Source: JAAXHB01 sp965221635 (lineage in GTDB: Bacteria; Actinomycetota; Acidimicrobiia; Acidimicrobiales; Aldehydirespiratoraceae). From it: DNA of 64,000 nucleotides. Shown here piece by piece: positions 44,805-53,428 of the stretch. The first letter of the stretch is position 1. Each line of letters opens with the position of its first letter. The notes under the pieces were generated by a model. It saw nothing but the letters and a program-made list of their open reading frames with translations, did not search any database and was not told where the DNA came from. The stretch covers positions 186,001-250,000 of the forward strand of contig OZ244902.1 in assembly GCA_965221635.1 (NCBI GenBank), written 5' to 3'. A program made the translations under genes and the position numbers.

Positions 44805-45147
44805 CGGGTTCTCCCTTCGATGGCGCTTCGCCCGGCGGGGCAAGGGCCGAAAATACCCGCCCGGCACCCCAAAGCCGCGAAGCTCCGCGTGCGGAGGCCA
44901 ACATTCGGGTGCGCTCCGGGAACCATCCCGGGCCGAGCGGCGTCCAAAACCAGGTTTCGTGTCGTGGGGTCACGTCGTGTGCTTGCAGGCGGAAACCAAC
45001 GCCACCGGAGGTGCGTCCAAGCTGAACAGCCGTCCACAACCGACTCCCTTACCAAGGACTCACCCGATGAAACACCAGACTCGCCTGACGAACCGGCGGC
45101 CCCACCCCACGAACCGGCTGACTCGCCCGACCAAGGAGCCAAACCCC
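44805..45147. other. 343-bp divergent intergenic region
   Basis: This separates the minus-strand aminotransferase from the plus-strand DUF4377 lipoprotein. It holds the aminotransferase ribosome-binding site at its left end and AAGGAG (45133-45138) for the lipoprotein at its right end. Open frames here are Pro/Asp-rich and look non-coding. No promoter is convincing. Confidence 0.5.
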
Positions 45148-45609
45148 ATGCCCCCGATCCACACATCTTCCCGGCAACCCACCGCACCTGTCCGGAAGCC
45201 CACCCTGAAGCTGCGAAGGGCCATCACCTTGGCGGCTTTGTGCGCCGTGGCCTTGACATCCTGCGGCGGCGCCTCTCTGCGCGGCTCAGCAGGCGGGGGC
45301 AATCCGGACGACTCGGACACCACCACCACAGCGCCGGAGGTGGGGCCCACCCTTGGCCTCACCCGGATCTGGATCGGCCCCGACAGGAGCGAATGCATGG
45401 GCATGGTGCCACGAAGCTGCTTCGAGGTGTCCGAATCCCCCGACGGCGCCAACCCGTACTTCTTGTTCGACTACGAGATCGAGGGCTTCACCCACGTGGA
45501 GGGAACCAGTTACGTGCTGGATGTGAGGATCTCCGAAGTGGACCCTCCACCCATGGACGCCTCGTCGCTGCGGTTCAAGTTGGTGAGGATCGTGGAGTCC
45601 TCCCCATAG
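45148..45609 (+). CDS. DUF4377-like lipoprotein
   Basis: The 153-residue precursor has a long basic n-region and lipobox VALTSC (Cys39). The mature C-terminal 90 residues match DUF4377: CMGMVPRSCFEVSES, then FLFDYEIEGFTHVEGTSY and ASSLRFKLVRIVES. Function of the family is unknown; many copies are attached to META/heat-shock-like lipoproteins. ATG 45148 has AAGGAG nine bases upstream. Confidence 0.75.
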   Translation: MPPIHTSSRQPTAPVRKPTLKLRRAITLAALCAVALTSCGGASLRGSAGGGNPDDSDTTTTAPEVGPTLGLTRIWIGPDRSECMGMVPRSCFEVSESPDGANPYFLFDYEIEGFTHVEGTSYVLDVRISEVDPPPMDASSLRFKLVRIVESSP

Positions 45610-45636
45610 TCGAGTACCCGTCCGTGGTGGGGTTGG

Positions 45637-45834
45637 CTATTGCGGGCCGGTGAACACTCCGTGCTTCTTGCAGCGTGACGACCAGCCCGCCGGTGACACT
45701 CGGGTGGCGAGCCATTGGCCGCACAACGGGCAGTAGCGGGGAGGGTCGAGTTCGGGCAGGCACCCTGGGCATTGACGACGCCCGCAGCCGCCGCAGTACA
45801 CGCCGGGGGTGACAGGGTCGGGTGGCCGGCTCAC
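45637..45834 (-). CDS. Zinc-ribbon-like small protein resembling biotin synthase auxiliary protein (BsaP)
   Basis: This 65-residue cysteine-rich protein has CGGCGRRQCPGC, then LDPPRYCPLCGQW, TRVSPAGWSSRCKKHG. The arrangement PPRYC-x2-CG ... V-x-P-x-GW-x-x-x-C-x-x-HG is what I recall for the actinobacterial BsaP family (Rv1590-like), which supports BioB. No biotin gene is nearby. GTG 45834 overlaps the end region of the CoA-transferase gene (two-base gap), so it is probably the last gene of the catabolic operon. A generic metal-binding ribbon is the alternative. Confidence 0.55.
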   Translation of the reverse strand: MSRPPDPVTPGVYCGGCGRRQCPGCLPELDPPRYCPLCGQWLATRVSPAGWSSRCKKHGVFTGPQ

Positions 45835-45835
45835 A

Positions 45836-48319
45836 TCAGCGCCCTGGTTGGGCCGGGGGGTCGGTTTCGAGCACTCCACGGGAGATCAGATCTCCTATCT
45901 GCTCCGGGGTGAGGCCCATCTCGGCTGCGACTTCACGGGTGTTGGCGCCAAGCCCGGGAGCGGGACGAATGTTGGGGCCGTCCATGGCGGTGGCCCAGAA
46001 CGCGGCGCCCTCGAAGGTCATGATCCCGATGGGGGGCTGATCGAGTTCCACCAGGTACCCGCGGGCCGCCAGGTGCGGGTCGTTCATCTGCTCACAGGAG
46101 GTGAGCATCGGCCCGGCCGGCACTCCCGCCGCGAGGCACGCCTCGGTGGCTTCGTGTTTGGTGAGCTTGGCCGTCCACGCCCCGACAGCGGCCTCCACCT
46201 CGTCTTCGCGGGCGCGCCGGGCCGCAGCACCGGCAAGCGACGGGTCGTCGATCCCGGCGAGCCGCGCCAGTGCCGCCCATTCGTGGTCGTTGCGGCAGCA
46301 CACCGCCACCCACTGGTCGTCCCCGGTGCAGCGAAACAAACCCCACGGCACGCCCCGGGGGCGGCGATTGCCCTGCGGGCGGGTGGATCCCGGCGCCAGT
46401 GACTCCTGAGCGAGAAGGTCGCCCATCACGCCCACCACCTGCTCCACCTGGCACACCTCGGCATGGCAGCCTTCCGTGATAGCTCCCCGGCGGCGGCCCA
46501 GAAGCGCCGCCACAGCCGCCAGCGCGCCCATGCGCCCGGCCCAGTGATCCGGGAAGATCGCCTGCGACCCCGACGGCCGTGCCGTGTCGGGGTAGTCCCA
46601 CAGGTAGGTCATGCCGCCGGTGACCTGTGTGTTGGGGCCGTAACCGAGCCAGTTGGCCCACTCACCGGTGGAGCCCATCAACTGTGACGACACCATCACC
46701 ACGTTCGGGTTCGCCTCGGACATGTCGCCGTAGCCGAGGCCCAGGTTTTCCATCGTGCCGGTGGAGCCGTTTTCGATCACCACGTCCACCCCGGAAGCCA
46801 CCCAATCCAACAAGAACTGCCGCCCCTCGGGGGTTTTGGCGTTCACGCCGAGGCTGCGTTTGGATCGGGACGACGAAGCGAAACTGGGTGACATCTCACC
46901 GCCGAGAACCACCCGAATGAAATCCGGGTAGGTGCGGCTCTCCACTTTCACCACATCGGCGCCGTACTCGGCCAGCATCCGTCCCACCTCCACGCCAACC
47001 CCGCCATGGCCGAAATCGGCAACCCGAACCCCCGCCAACGGCGCCGACGGTGGCCGTGGCGAATCGACTGCGTCGGCATCGGGCGCACTGCGCTCGGAGG
47101 CTGCTTCGGGCCGGGTGGCCTGTAGTTGCGACAGCACCTGGTCGGTGTGTTCGCCCACGTGGGGTGGTCGTCCGATGGGGCCAACCCGCCGGCCGTTCAT
47201 CTCCATCCATCCCGATGGGAGGCTCATGATCTTGTTGTTGGGCAACGGCACACGGTCGAACGTGTCGCGGCTGGCGAAATGGGTGTTGGTGAGCACGTCG
47301 GCGGGTTTGAGGATGGGGGTGGCGACAATGCCGCGGCGTTGCGCCTCGGTGGACACCTCCTCCATGGTCATTGTGGAGAACAACTCCTCGTAGAGGGGGT
47401 TGAGCACCGCGTCGGCGACCATCAAACGGCCTATGAACGAGTCGTACTCGGCGTCCTGCAGGTAATCGGGCTCGCCGAGCCATGCCCGGATTGCGTGCCA
47501 CTGGCGGGGGCTGAGCACCACCAGGCGCACGAAACCGTCCTTGGTGGCGATGATCGTGTACACCGGGCCGGGGCCTGCGCGCACCTCGGTGGGGGTGACG
47601 CCCGAGGCGACCGTGCGTGACGCGTTGGACAGCGACCAGTCGGTGATCTGCGCGGTGGATTCGTTGGCGGACACGTCGATCAGCTGGCCCGCTTCGCCAC
47701 GAGGGGCGCCTTGGGATTGGATCAGCGCGCACACCGCCGCGAAAGCGCCGATCAGCCCTGCCGTGTCGTTGGCCACCTCGCCTGGAGGCATGAGCGGTTC
47801 ACGCTCGGGAAGTCCGGCCTTCCAGCACATGCCCGAAGTGGCGTCAATCACCGATCCGGGGACGTCACGCCCGGCGTAGGGCCCGGTGCGGCCGTAAGCG
47901 GTGATCGACACCACAACCAGGTGCGGGTGGCGCCGCGCCACGGCTTCGGCTTCCAGGTCGGGGCGCGCCGCCGCGTCCCAAGCCTGAGGCTCGGCCGAGT
48001 CGATCAGCACGTCGCCTGCGCCCAGCAACGCCTCCAGGCGCGCCGAGTCGCCGTGGTGGTGGCTTTCCGGTTTCGCAGCCAGGTCGAGCACCACGCTTCG
48101 CTTGCCGCAATTTCTGAAGGTGAAGAACAGCGAATGGGTCGGGTCGTTCGGATCCACGGGAGGCAGTGCGCGGCTGGGCGCGCCGCCGGGGGGTTCCACC
48201 TTGATCACCTCGGCGCCGAGATCGCTCAGCAGCCGTCCCGCCATTTCGCCCCGGTCGGTGGCCAGCTCCACCACCTTCACTCCCGCAAGGGGCCGCACAG
48301 GGCCGTTCGGGGTGGTCAT
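45836..48319 (-). CDS. Double-length CaiB/BaiF (family III) CoA-transferase
   Basis: The 827-residue protein is two family III CoA-transferase domains in one chain, about 1-400 and 425-827, each opening with LAGV-K/R-V-V/A-E/D-L/F and LSDLGAEVIKVEPP or LAEYGADVVKVES. The residue matching the catalytic aspartate of formyl-CoA transferase is present in both (Asp185 in GEVANDTAG, Asp591 in FPDHWAG). Single-domain enzymes act as interlocked dimers, so this chain may fold as a fused dimer. It likely moves CoA from one acid to another to activate the pathway substrate. Confidence 0.9.
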   Translation of the reverse strand: MTTPNGPVRPLAGVKVVELATDRGEMAGRLLSDLGAEVIKVEPPGGAPSRALPPVDPNDPTHSLFFTFRNCGKRSVVLDLAAKPESHHHGDSARLEALLGAGDVLIDSAEPQAWDAAARPDLEAEAVARRHPHLVVVSITAYGRTGPYAGRDVPGSVIDATSGMCWKAGLPEREPLMPPGEVANDTAGLIGAFAAVCALIQSQGAPRGEAGQLIDVSANESTAQITDWSLSNASRTVASGVTPTEVRAGPGPVYTIIATKDGFVRLVVLSPRQWHAIRAWLGEPDYLQDAEYDSFIGRLMVADAVLNPLYEELFSTMTMEEVSTEAQRRGIVATPILKPADVLTNTHFASRDTFDRVPLPNNKIMSLPSGWMEMNGRRVGPIGRPPHVGEHTDQVLSQLQATRPEAASERSAPDADAVDSPRPPSAPLAGVRVADFGHGGVGVEVGRMLAEYGADVVKVESRTYPDFIRVVLGGEMSPSFASSSRSKRSLGVNAKTPEGRQFLLDWVASGVDVVIENGSTGTMENLGLGYGDMSEANPNVVMVSSQLMGSTGEWANWLGYGPNTQVTGGMTYLWDYPDTARPSGSQAIFPDHWAGRMGALAAVAALLGRRRGAITEGCHAEVCQVEQVVGVMGDLLAQESLAPGSTRPQGNRRPRGVPWGLFRCTGDDQWVAVCCRNDHEWAALARLAGIDDPSLAGAAARRAREDEVEAAVGAWTAKLTKHEATEACLAAGVPAGPMLTSCEQMNDPHLAARGYLVELDQPPIGIMTFEGAAFWATAMDGPNIRPAPGLGANTREVAAEMGLTPEQIGDLISRGVLETDPPAQPGR

Positions 48320-48428
48320 CTCAGCTTGCCGGCCTCCGCACGAAGAATCTGCGGGCGCCAACTCGGCGTTTGCCAACAGGGCGAACCGCCGACCCGGCGG
48401 TGGTGCCGGCGCCGGCGCCGGGGCGAGT

Positions 48429-49310
48429 TCACGACTGGGGCTTGTCGATGCTGGTCATGGTGGGAACATCCCAGCGAGAATCCTCGGCGCCGTTGCGGGC
48501 CAGATCCGGGGGCCAAGCCAGCTCGTAATGGTCGAGGAACTCGTCGGACACAGCCCACCTGAAGAACCTGTGCACCACCGACGCGTAGCGAGAAGCCTCA
48601 TGTGCGCAGCCCGCAGGGTTGAACGGTGCGAGCACCTCGGTGAAGGCATCCAGATCGAGCAGCCACGCGGGCTCATCGCCGGGCCCGAGCAGTTCGGGAT
48701 CGGTGCCGGGCGCCATGTGCCCCCAGCGGCCCGACAGTGTCACGTCACCCGAGGTGAACTCGGCGACGGTGCTGTGGTGGTGCATTTCGGCGCTGCCCAT
48801 GGCGGTGCCGGCAAGGCCGAGCAGTTCGGGACGAATGAACTCCCCGAGCCGGTCGTGCGCCTCGCCTTTGAACAGGTTGGTGTAACGCACCCCCACCCTG
48901 GTGGACATGATCGGACGGATGTGAACGCCAACCGAGTCCAGCACGTGACGCAGGCGCCTGTGAAAGTCGAAGCGTTCGGTGTAGCTCTCGCAGTCCAGCG
49001 AGCAGAAGTCCTCGGCCAGGGTGACCTGCCAGGTTTGGTCGACGTCGCTTAGGCGCCAGATCGGGGCGTGGGACACTCCCAGCATGCCGTCGTCGCCACG
49101 ATCCACCCGCTGGCGAAATTCGCGGTTGAGCAGCGGATAACGATGCCGCATGTCCTCCTGGAAACCGGCAACGAAAGCGTCTTCGCGCACGCTCAGCACC
49201 GGAGTGAACTGAACCTGGGCCACCACTCGCACCAGCGGATCGTGCCCCAGCGGCACCCGTGGCACGTCCGCGCCGAAGGGCCCGTCCGGCGCCAGGTTCC
49301 AGGTTCCCAC
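48429..49310 (-). CDS. TIGR04255-like protein of unknown function
   Basis: The 293-residue protein has a pattern of the sporadically distributed TIGR04255 family: an early PLVRVVAQVQFTPVLS, then CESYTERFDFHRRL and STRVGVRYTNLFKG. The function of the family is unknown. It has no membrane segments. It sits within the long minus-strand catabolic run, 109 bases upstream of the CoA-transferase and 106 bases after thiolase, so it is probably co-transcribed. Confidence 0.6.
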   Translation of the reverse strand: MGTWNLAPDGPFGADVPRVPLGHDPLVRVVAQVQFTPVLSVREDAFVAGFQEDMRHRYPLLNREFRQRVDRGDDGMLGVSHAPIWRLSDVDQTWQVTLAEDFCSLDCESYTERFDFHRRLRHVLDSVGVHIRPIMSTRVGVRYTNLFKGEAHDRLGEFIRPELLGLAGTAMGSAEMHHHSTVAEFTSGDVTLSGRWGHMAPGTDPELLGPGDEPAWLLDLDAFTEVLAPFNPAGCAHEASRYASVVHRFFRWAVSDEFLDHYELAWPPDLARNGAEDSRWDVPTMTSIDKPQS

Positions 49311-49384
49311 AAGCCAAGGCTACGCCGGGGGTGCGAACGGCGGCCCGTCGAGGCAGGCGGGTCAACCGGGCGAGTCGGGTCAGC

Positions 49385-49424
49385 CAGATCAGCCGAGTCC
49401 GGCAGATCAGCCGGGGTCAGCCGG
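49385..49424 (-). repeat. Short repeats at the thiolase stop codon
   Basis: CAGATCAGCCG occurs at 49385-49395 and 49403-49413. The shorter GGTCAGCCGGG at 49415 onward contains the thiolase stop (49417-49419). Read on the coding strand, the region repeats GGC-TGA several times after the real stop. Confidence 0.6.
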
Positions 49425-50610
49425 GATCGCGCCCGAAGATCCCCACGAAGCTCACCATTTCGCCCGGATAGCCGCCAAGGTTCTGGGTGAGACCCAACGT
49501 GGGGCCGCCTTCGGGGATGCGACGCTGCGCGGGGGCTTCCCCACGCAGTTGCAACCAAACCTCGTACAGCATTCGCAGGCCGCTGGCCCCAACCGGATGA
49601 CCGAACGACTTGAGGCCGCCGTCGGTGTTCACCGGCAACTCGCCGTCAAGGTCGAACACCCCGTCGAGCACGTCACCGGCGGCATGGCCCGGCGCGGAGA
49701 ACCCCAAGTCCTCCATCAAAACGAGTTCGGTGGGTGTGAAACAGTCGTGAACCTCGGCGAGGGCGAGCTGGGCGCGGGGGTTGGTGATTTGCGCCTGGGC
49801 GTAGGCGTCCCGGGCGGCTGCCACGCATTCGGGCATGGTGGAGTAGTCGTAGTCCGGGTCAAGCGACCCGGCGCCGGTGCCGGTCACCACCGACAGCGCC
49901 TTCACATACAGCGGCTTTTCGCACAAACCGGGGGCCTGGTCGGCTCTGCACACGATCGCCGCGGCGGCGCCGTCTGCCACCCCTGCGCAGTCGAACACGC
50001 TGAGCTTGCCCGCCACCGTCGGCAGTGCGCAGATCCGTTCGGCTGATATTTCGCGCCGGAACTGAGCCAGCGGGTTGCGGGCGCCGTTGTGATGGTTCTT
50101 CTGCGCGATTCGCGCCGCCGCGTAGCGCACCTCGTCGGGGTCGAGGTGGTGGCGCTGCGCGTACGCGTCGAGCATCAAGCTGAACATCGCCGCGGCGGTG
50201 AGGTTTCGCTGCGTTCCGTCGGTGGGTATCGGGAACGCGTTGAGGCCCTGGTAGCCGCTGTCCTTCACCTTCTCGGCGCCGAGCGCCATGGCAACGTCGT
50301 ACGCGCCGGAGGCCACCGCGTAGCAGGCTTGACGCAGCGCCTCGCTGCCGGTGGCGCAGAAGTTCTCCACCCTGGTGACCGGCTTGTGTTGGATCTTGAG
50401 AGGGGCGGCCATGCCCAAACCCGACGCCGACGACTGCGACGTGCCGAACCAGAACGCGTCAATGTCGTCCTGGCTGATTCCGGCGTTGGTGTAAGCGGCT
50501 TGCGCGGCGTCGATGATCAGGTCATCAAGGGACTTGTGCCAATGCTCCGCGAAGGGCGTGCAGCCCATTCCGATGATCGCCACCCGGTCGGTGATTCCGT
50601 GCGAACCCAC
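49417..50610 (-). CDS. Thiolase-family protein (SCP-x/acetyl-CoA acetyltransferase type)
   Basis: The 397-residue protein has the thiolase nucleophile Cys85 in ENFCATGSEAL, His288 in EVHDCFTP and the C-terminal GHPVGASGLRM. It belongs to the SCP2-type branch, which often partners with DUF35 proteins. GTG 50610 has AAAGGGG just upstream. It follows the HMGS-like/DUF35 fusion by 43 bases, matching known thiolase/DUF35 pairs in steroid side-chain and archaeal mevalonate chemistry. Confidence 0.9.
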   Translation of the reverse strand: MGSHGITDRVAIIGMGCTPFAEHWHKSLDDLIIDAAQAAYTNAGISQDDIDAFWFGTSQSSASGLGMAAPLKIQHKPVTRVENFCATGSEALRQACYAVASGAYDVAMALGAEKVKDSGYQGLNAFPIPTDGTQRNLTAAAMFSLMLDAYAQRHHLDPDEVRYAAARIAQKNHHNGARNPLAQFRREISAERICALPTVAGKLSVFDCAGVADGAAAAIVCRADQAPGLCEKPLYVKALSVVTGTGAGSLDPDYDYSTMPECVAAARDAYAQAQITNPRAQLALAEVHDCFTPTELVLMEDLGFSAPGHAAGDVLDGVFDLDGELPVNTDGGLKSFGHPVGASGLRMLYEVWLQLRGEAPAQRRIPEGGPTLGLTQNLGGYPGEMVSFVGIFGRDPG

Positions 50611-50653
50611 TGGTACCCCTTTCGACTGACCGGCTCGTCGGACCGCCGCTGTC

Positions 50654-52102
50654 CTACTCGGCGCCGGTGGGAGACTGCGGCTCGCCAACCGGGCGGGCCT
50701 TCCAGAAATAGTTGTGAACCCCGTCGGCTGTGAACAGGCGCCTGAAGGTAGGAGTGACACGCATGCCCACGTGTACGTCTTGGGCGTTCACGTCGGTGAG
50801 CTCGAGCGGAACTCTGCCGCCGCCGTCGAAATCGACCACGGCGAACACCACCGGAGGGCTCGGCGAGTAAACCAGCCTGTCCACCGTGAACGCCGCCACC
50901 GTGCCGGTGTGCTGCGCCATGGGCGACGGCGCCATGTCGTCGGTGGCGCCTCCCTTTTGTGACACCCGCGCCGGGGGCAGGTGCACCATTTGAGACGCCC
51001 TGTCGCGTGAGCCGACCAGCCCGAACTTCCAGTCCGACCGGCGATGCGCAGCCGGAGTGGAAGGCCGCGACGGTGTGGGCCTGTTGGGGGGTTCGGTCAC
51101 CAGCATCTGCCGCCACGACAGGAACCGCCCGTAGCTCACAGGGCCCCCCGCTTCGATTTGTGAACGCAGCGACGCTTGCGGCTGGTGGCCGGCCAACGCT
51201 TCGGTGGTTCGCAGGATCATCACCTCGGCCCCATCCGCGAGTGCCACTACCGCGATCATCTCACCGGGTGAGGCTTGTTCGAGCGCGGCGCACAGCATCA
51301 CACCCGCGTGGGCGGCGCCGGTGTTGCCGACAGTGTCCTGGAGGGGGTCGACAACCTTGGCGTGGGGGGCGAGCCGGGCGAGCTCCGCTGTGGCGCGGCG
51401 GGTGGCGCGGCTGCTGAGACCGGTGACCGCGAGATGATCGATCGACTCGCCGCTGATGTTGGCCCGCTGGATGGCTTCGGTGAGGGCCTCGACCGCGGCG
51501 GGGGGGTACACCGTTTCGGTGAAGCGCTCCTCCCACACTCGCGACACTGTCTCGCCGGGCAGTCGCCACCGTTCGGTGATCTCGATGGTGCGGGCGGCTG
51601 ATCCCAGATGCTGCGCCAACAGCGGGGCGCCGCCATCAGCGTCGGGGGCGTCGCCGATCAACAGCGCGGCCGCGGCGTCGCCTGCGGTGGCCTCGTCGGC
51701 GCCTCCGGGGAGTCCGTCACGCAGGTCGGCCGTCACCACCAGCACCGTCGACCCCCTGGCGCCGAGCGCGGCGCGCAAAGTCCCCGGGCCTGAGCGCAAC
51801 GCGCCGCCCATGTCGACGGCGCCCACCCCGGCGGGCAGTCTCAGCGCCGCGTGAATTGCGGTGGCGTTTGTCTTGTCCAGGTAGGCGGGCGTGGACGTGG
51901 CGAACCACACCGCTTCCGGTTGCGCTTGCGTGGCGCCCAGAGCCATGGCTGCCGCGGCGACACCCATGGTGGTGGTGTCCTCGTCGTAGGACGCCACCGC
52001 CCGCTGCCCGCCGCCGCCGCCGGTGCCCACAACAGCGGCGATCTCGCTGCGGTCGAGGCGGTGGTGCGGCACATAAGCGGCCGCTGCGATCACTCCCCGC
52101 AC
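50654..52102 (-). CDS. HMG-CoA synthase-like/DUF35 fusion protein, degenerate active site
   Basis: Residues 1-310 form a thiolase-fold HMGS/KASIII-like domain (GVIAAAAYVPHHRLDRSEI; DTVGNTGAAHAGVML). Residues 330-482 match a DUF35 protein (RRSDWKFGLVGSRDRASQ; VYSPSPPVVFAVVDFDG). The expected catalytic cysteine appears to be Leu102 (DMGGALRSG). The zinc-ribbon cysteine positions of DUF35 read Asp367, Ser370, Ser381 and Gly384. The chain is therefore probably a scaffold or acyl-CoA binder for the adjacent thiolase rather than an enzyme. GTG 52102 begins the HMGS fold. Confidence 0.8.
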   Translation of the reverse strand: MRGVIAAAAYVPHHRLDRSEIAAVVGTGGGGGQRAVASYDEDTTTMGVAAAAMALGATQAQPEAVWFATSTPAYLDKTNATAIHAALRLPAGVGAVDMGGALRSGPGTLRAALGARGSTVLVVTADLRDGLPGGADEATAGDAAAALLIGDAPDADGGAPLLAQHLGSAARTIEITERWRLPGETVSRVWEERFTETVYPPAAVEALTEAIQRANISGESIDHLAVTGLSSRATRRATAELARLAPHAKVVDPLQDTVGNTGAAHAGVMLCAALEQASPGEMIAVVALADGAEVMILRTTEALAGHQPQASLRSQIEAGGPVSYGRFLSWRQMLVTEPPNRPTPSRPSTPAAHRRSDWKFGLVGSRDRASQMVHLPPARVSQKGGATDDMAPSPMAQHTGTVAAFTVDRLVYSPSPPVVFAVVDFDGGGRVPLELTDVNAQDVHVGMRVTPTFRRLFTADGVHNYFWKARPVGEPQSPTGAE

Positions 52103-52200
52103 CGGGTCAACCTACCCGTACCCGACCGAGGCGAACCCGGCAAACCCGGCAAACCGCAGCGCGGGCGGCGCCGCGGGAACCCGGCGGGCGGCTTGTGGGG

Positions 52201-53370
52201 CTAAGGGCCGTCGATGGTGGGAACGTGACGGGAACGCAGCGTGCAAAGCGAACCGTTCACCCGGATCTGACCGTCGGTGATCACAAGCGCCACTCCGGGG
52301 AACTCCCCGGCGGCGATTGCCTGCGGGGCGTTGTCGCACACTGAACCCAGCGAAGCGTCCATCACCACCACATCCGCGGGCGCGCCCTTGGTGATGGTGT
52401 TGGCGTCGGTGCCGAAAGCTCGAGCGGCTTGACCCGATGCCACCGCCCACGCCGCTTCGGGCGCCACGGGAACCATCGAGGAGATGTCGGCCACAGTTTT
52501 GAGAATGCCCAGGGAGGTCACACCGAAACCTGTGGGTGTGTCGGTGCCGATCAGCAACCGGTGAAGCGACCCGGTCTCCGCTAGGCGTTGCGCTGCTCGC
52601 AGCATCGACCGTGTGCCCCCGGCTTGCACCACCTCCACGTAGTCGGGGCCCTCAGGGCCGCACAGCATGTCGATGTCGGCGTCGGACAGCGACGCGAACG
52701 TGTTCACATGCGACGCGATCGACGGACGGGTGGTCATCACGTCGTCCGCGGAGAAGTAGGGATGCTCGTCACCACCCGGGCCCCGATCCGACGTGCAACC
52801 GCAGTGCATGTGAACGGTCATCCCCAGGCTTCGAGCATGAGCGGCGAGCTCCCCGGCACGCACCGGGTTCTTCAACGAGCCGATCCCCACCTCACCGATG
52901 ATGCGCATGCCCGCCGCGAATGCCCGGTCAATGTGATCGATGTCGGTGTCCTTTTCGAGCAGCATCGCCCCGCCGTGAACCTTCATGCCGCCGGGGCGGT
53001 AACGCGAATACGAGTAGTGCGCGCCCATGGCTATGCCCAGCGCAGACTCGGCGCCCGCACGGCCAGGGGTGTGAACCTCACCCGCGGAAATGGCCCTGGT
53101 TACCGCTCCGTGCAGCATTCGCTCCAGGTATCCCACCGACTGTTGCTTGGTGCCGTAGTCGCCGGTGGTGGGATGCATGTGGGTGTCCACAAGCCCCGGC
53201 GCCACCGTCATCGCCTTGCAATCAACCGCGGTGTGCGGGCCCGCGATGTCGGCTTGGTCGAAGGACACGATGTGACCATCGTCGATCACGATCACGTCCA
53301 CGTCTTCGCGCACCGGCGCCTCGGGCACGCCTGTGAACACCGTGGCGATGTTGTGGAGCACTAGCTGCAT
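52201..53370 (-). CDS. Enamidase-like amidohydrolase
   Basis: The 389-residue metal-dependent amidohydrolase has the DTHMHP metal motif, GGMKVHGGAMLLEK, VGEVGIGSLKNP, VHMHCGC and IGTDTPTG. The same blocks occur in the same order in enamidase of nicotinate-fermenting Eubacterium, which opens the cyclic enamide 6-oxo-tetrahydronicotinate. I infer it hydrolyses a lactam or cyclic enamide. A strong Shine-Dalgarno (GGGAGG) precedes ATG 53370. Its neighbours are an LLM oxidoreductase and an ABC importer. Confidence 0.82.
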   Translation of the reverse strand: MQLVLHNIATVFTGVPEAPVREDVDVIVIDDGHIVSFDQADIAGPHTAVDCKAMTVAPGLVDTHMHPTTGDYGTKQQSVGYLERMLHGAVTRAISAGEVHTPGRAGAESALGIAMGAHYSYSRYRPGGMKVHGGAMLLEKDTDIDHIDRAFAAGMRIIGEVGIGSLKNPVRAGELAAHARSLGMTVHMHCGCTSDRGPGGDEHPYFSADDVMTTRPSIASHVNTFASLSDADIDMLCGPEGPDYVEVVQAGGTRSMLRAAQRLAETGSLHRLLIGTDTPTGFGVTSLGILKTVADISSMVPVAPEAAWAVASGQAARAFGTDANTITKGAPADVVVMDASLGSVCDNAPQAIAAGEFPGVALVITDGQIRVNGSLCTLRSRHVPTIDGP

Positions 53371-53428
53371 GTCAACCTCCCAACAACAGGAACTGTGAGC
53401 CCAACCACAAGAACTGTGAGCGCTGCCA

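Noticed and set aside
43494..45653. 719-codon open frame opposite the aminotransferase
   Set aside because: It is antisense to a clear PLP enzyme and has His/Gly/Val-rich composition typical of a shadow frame.
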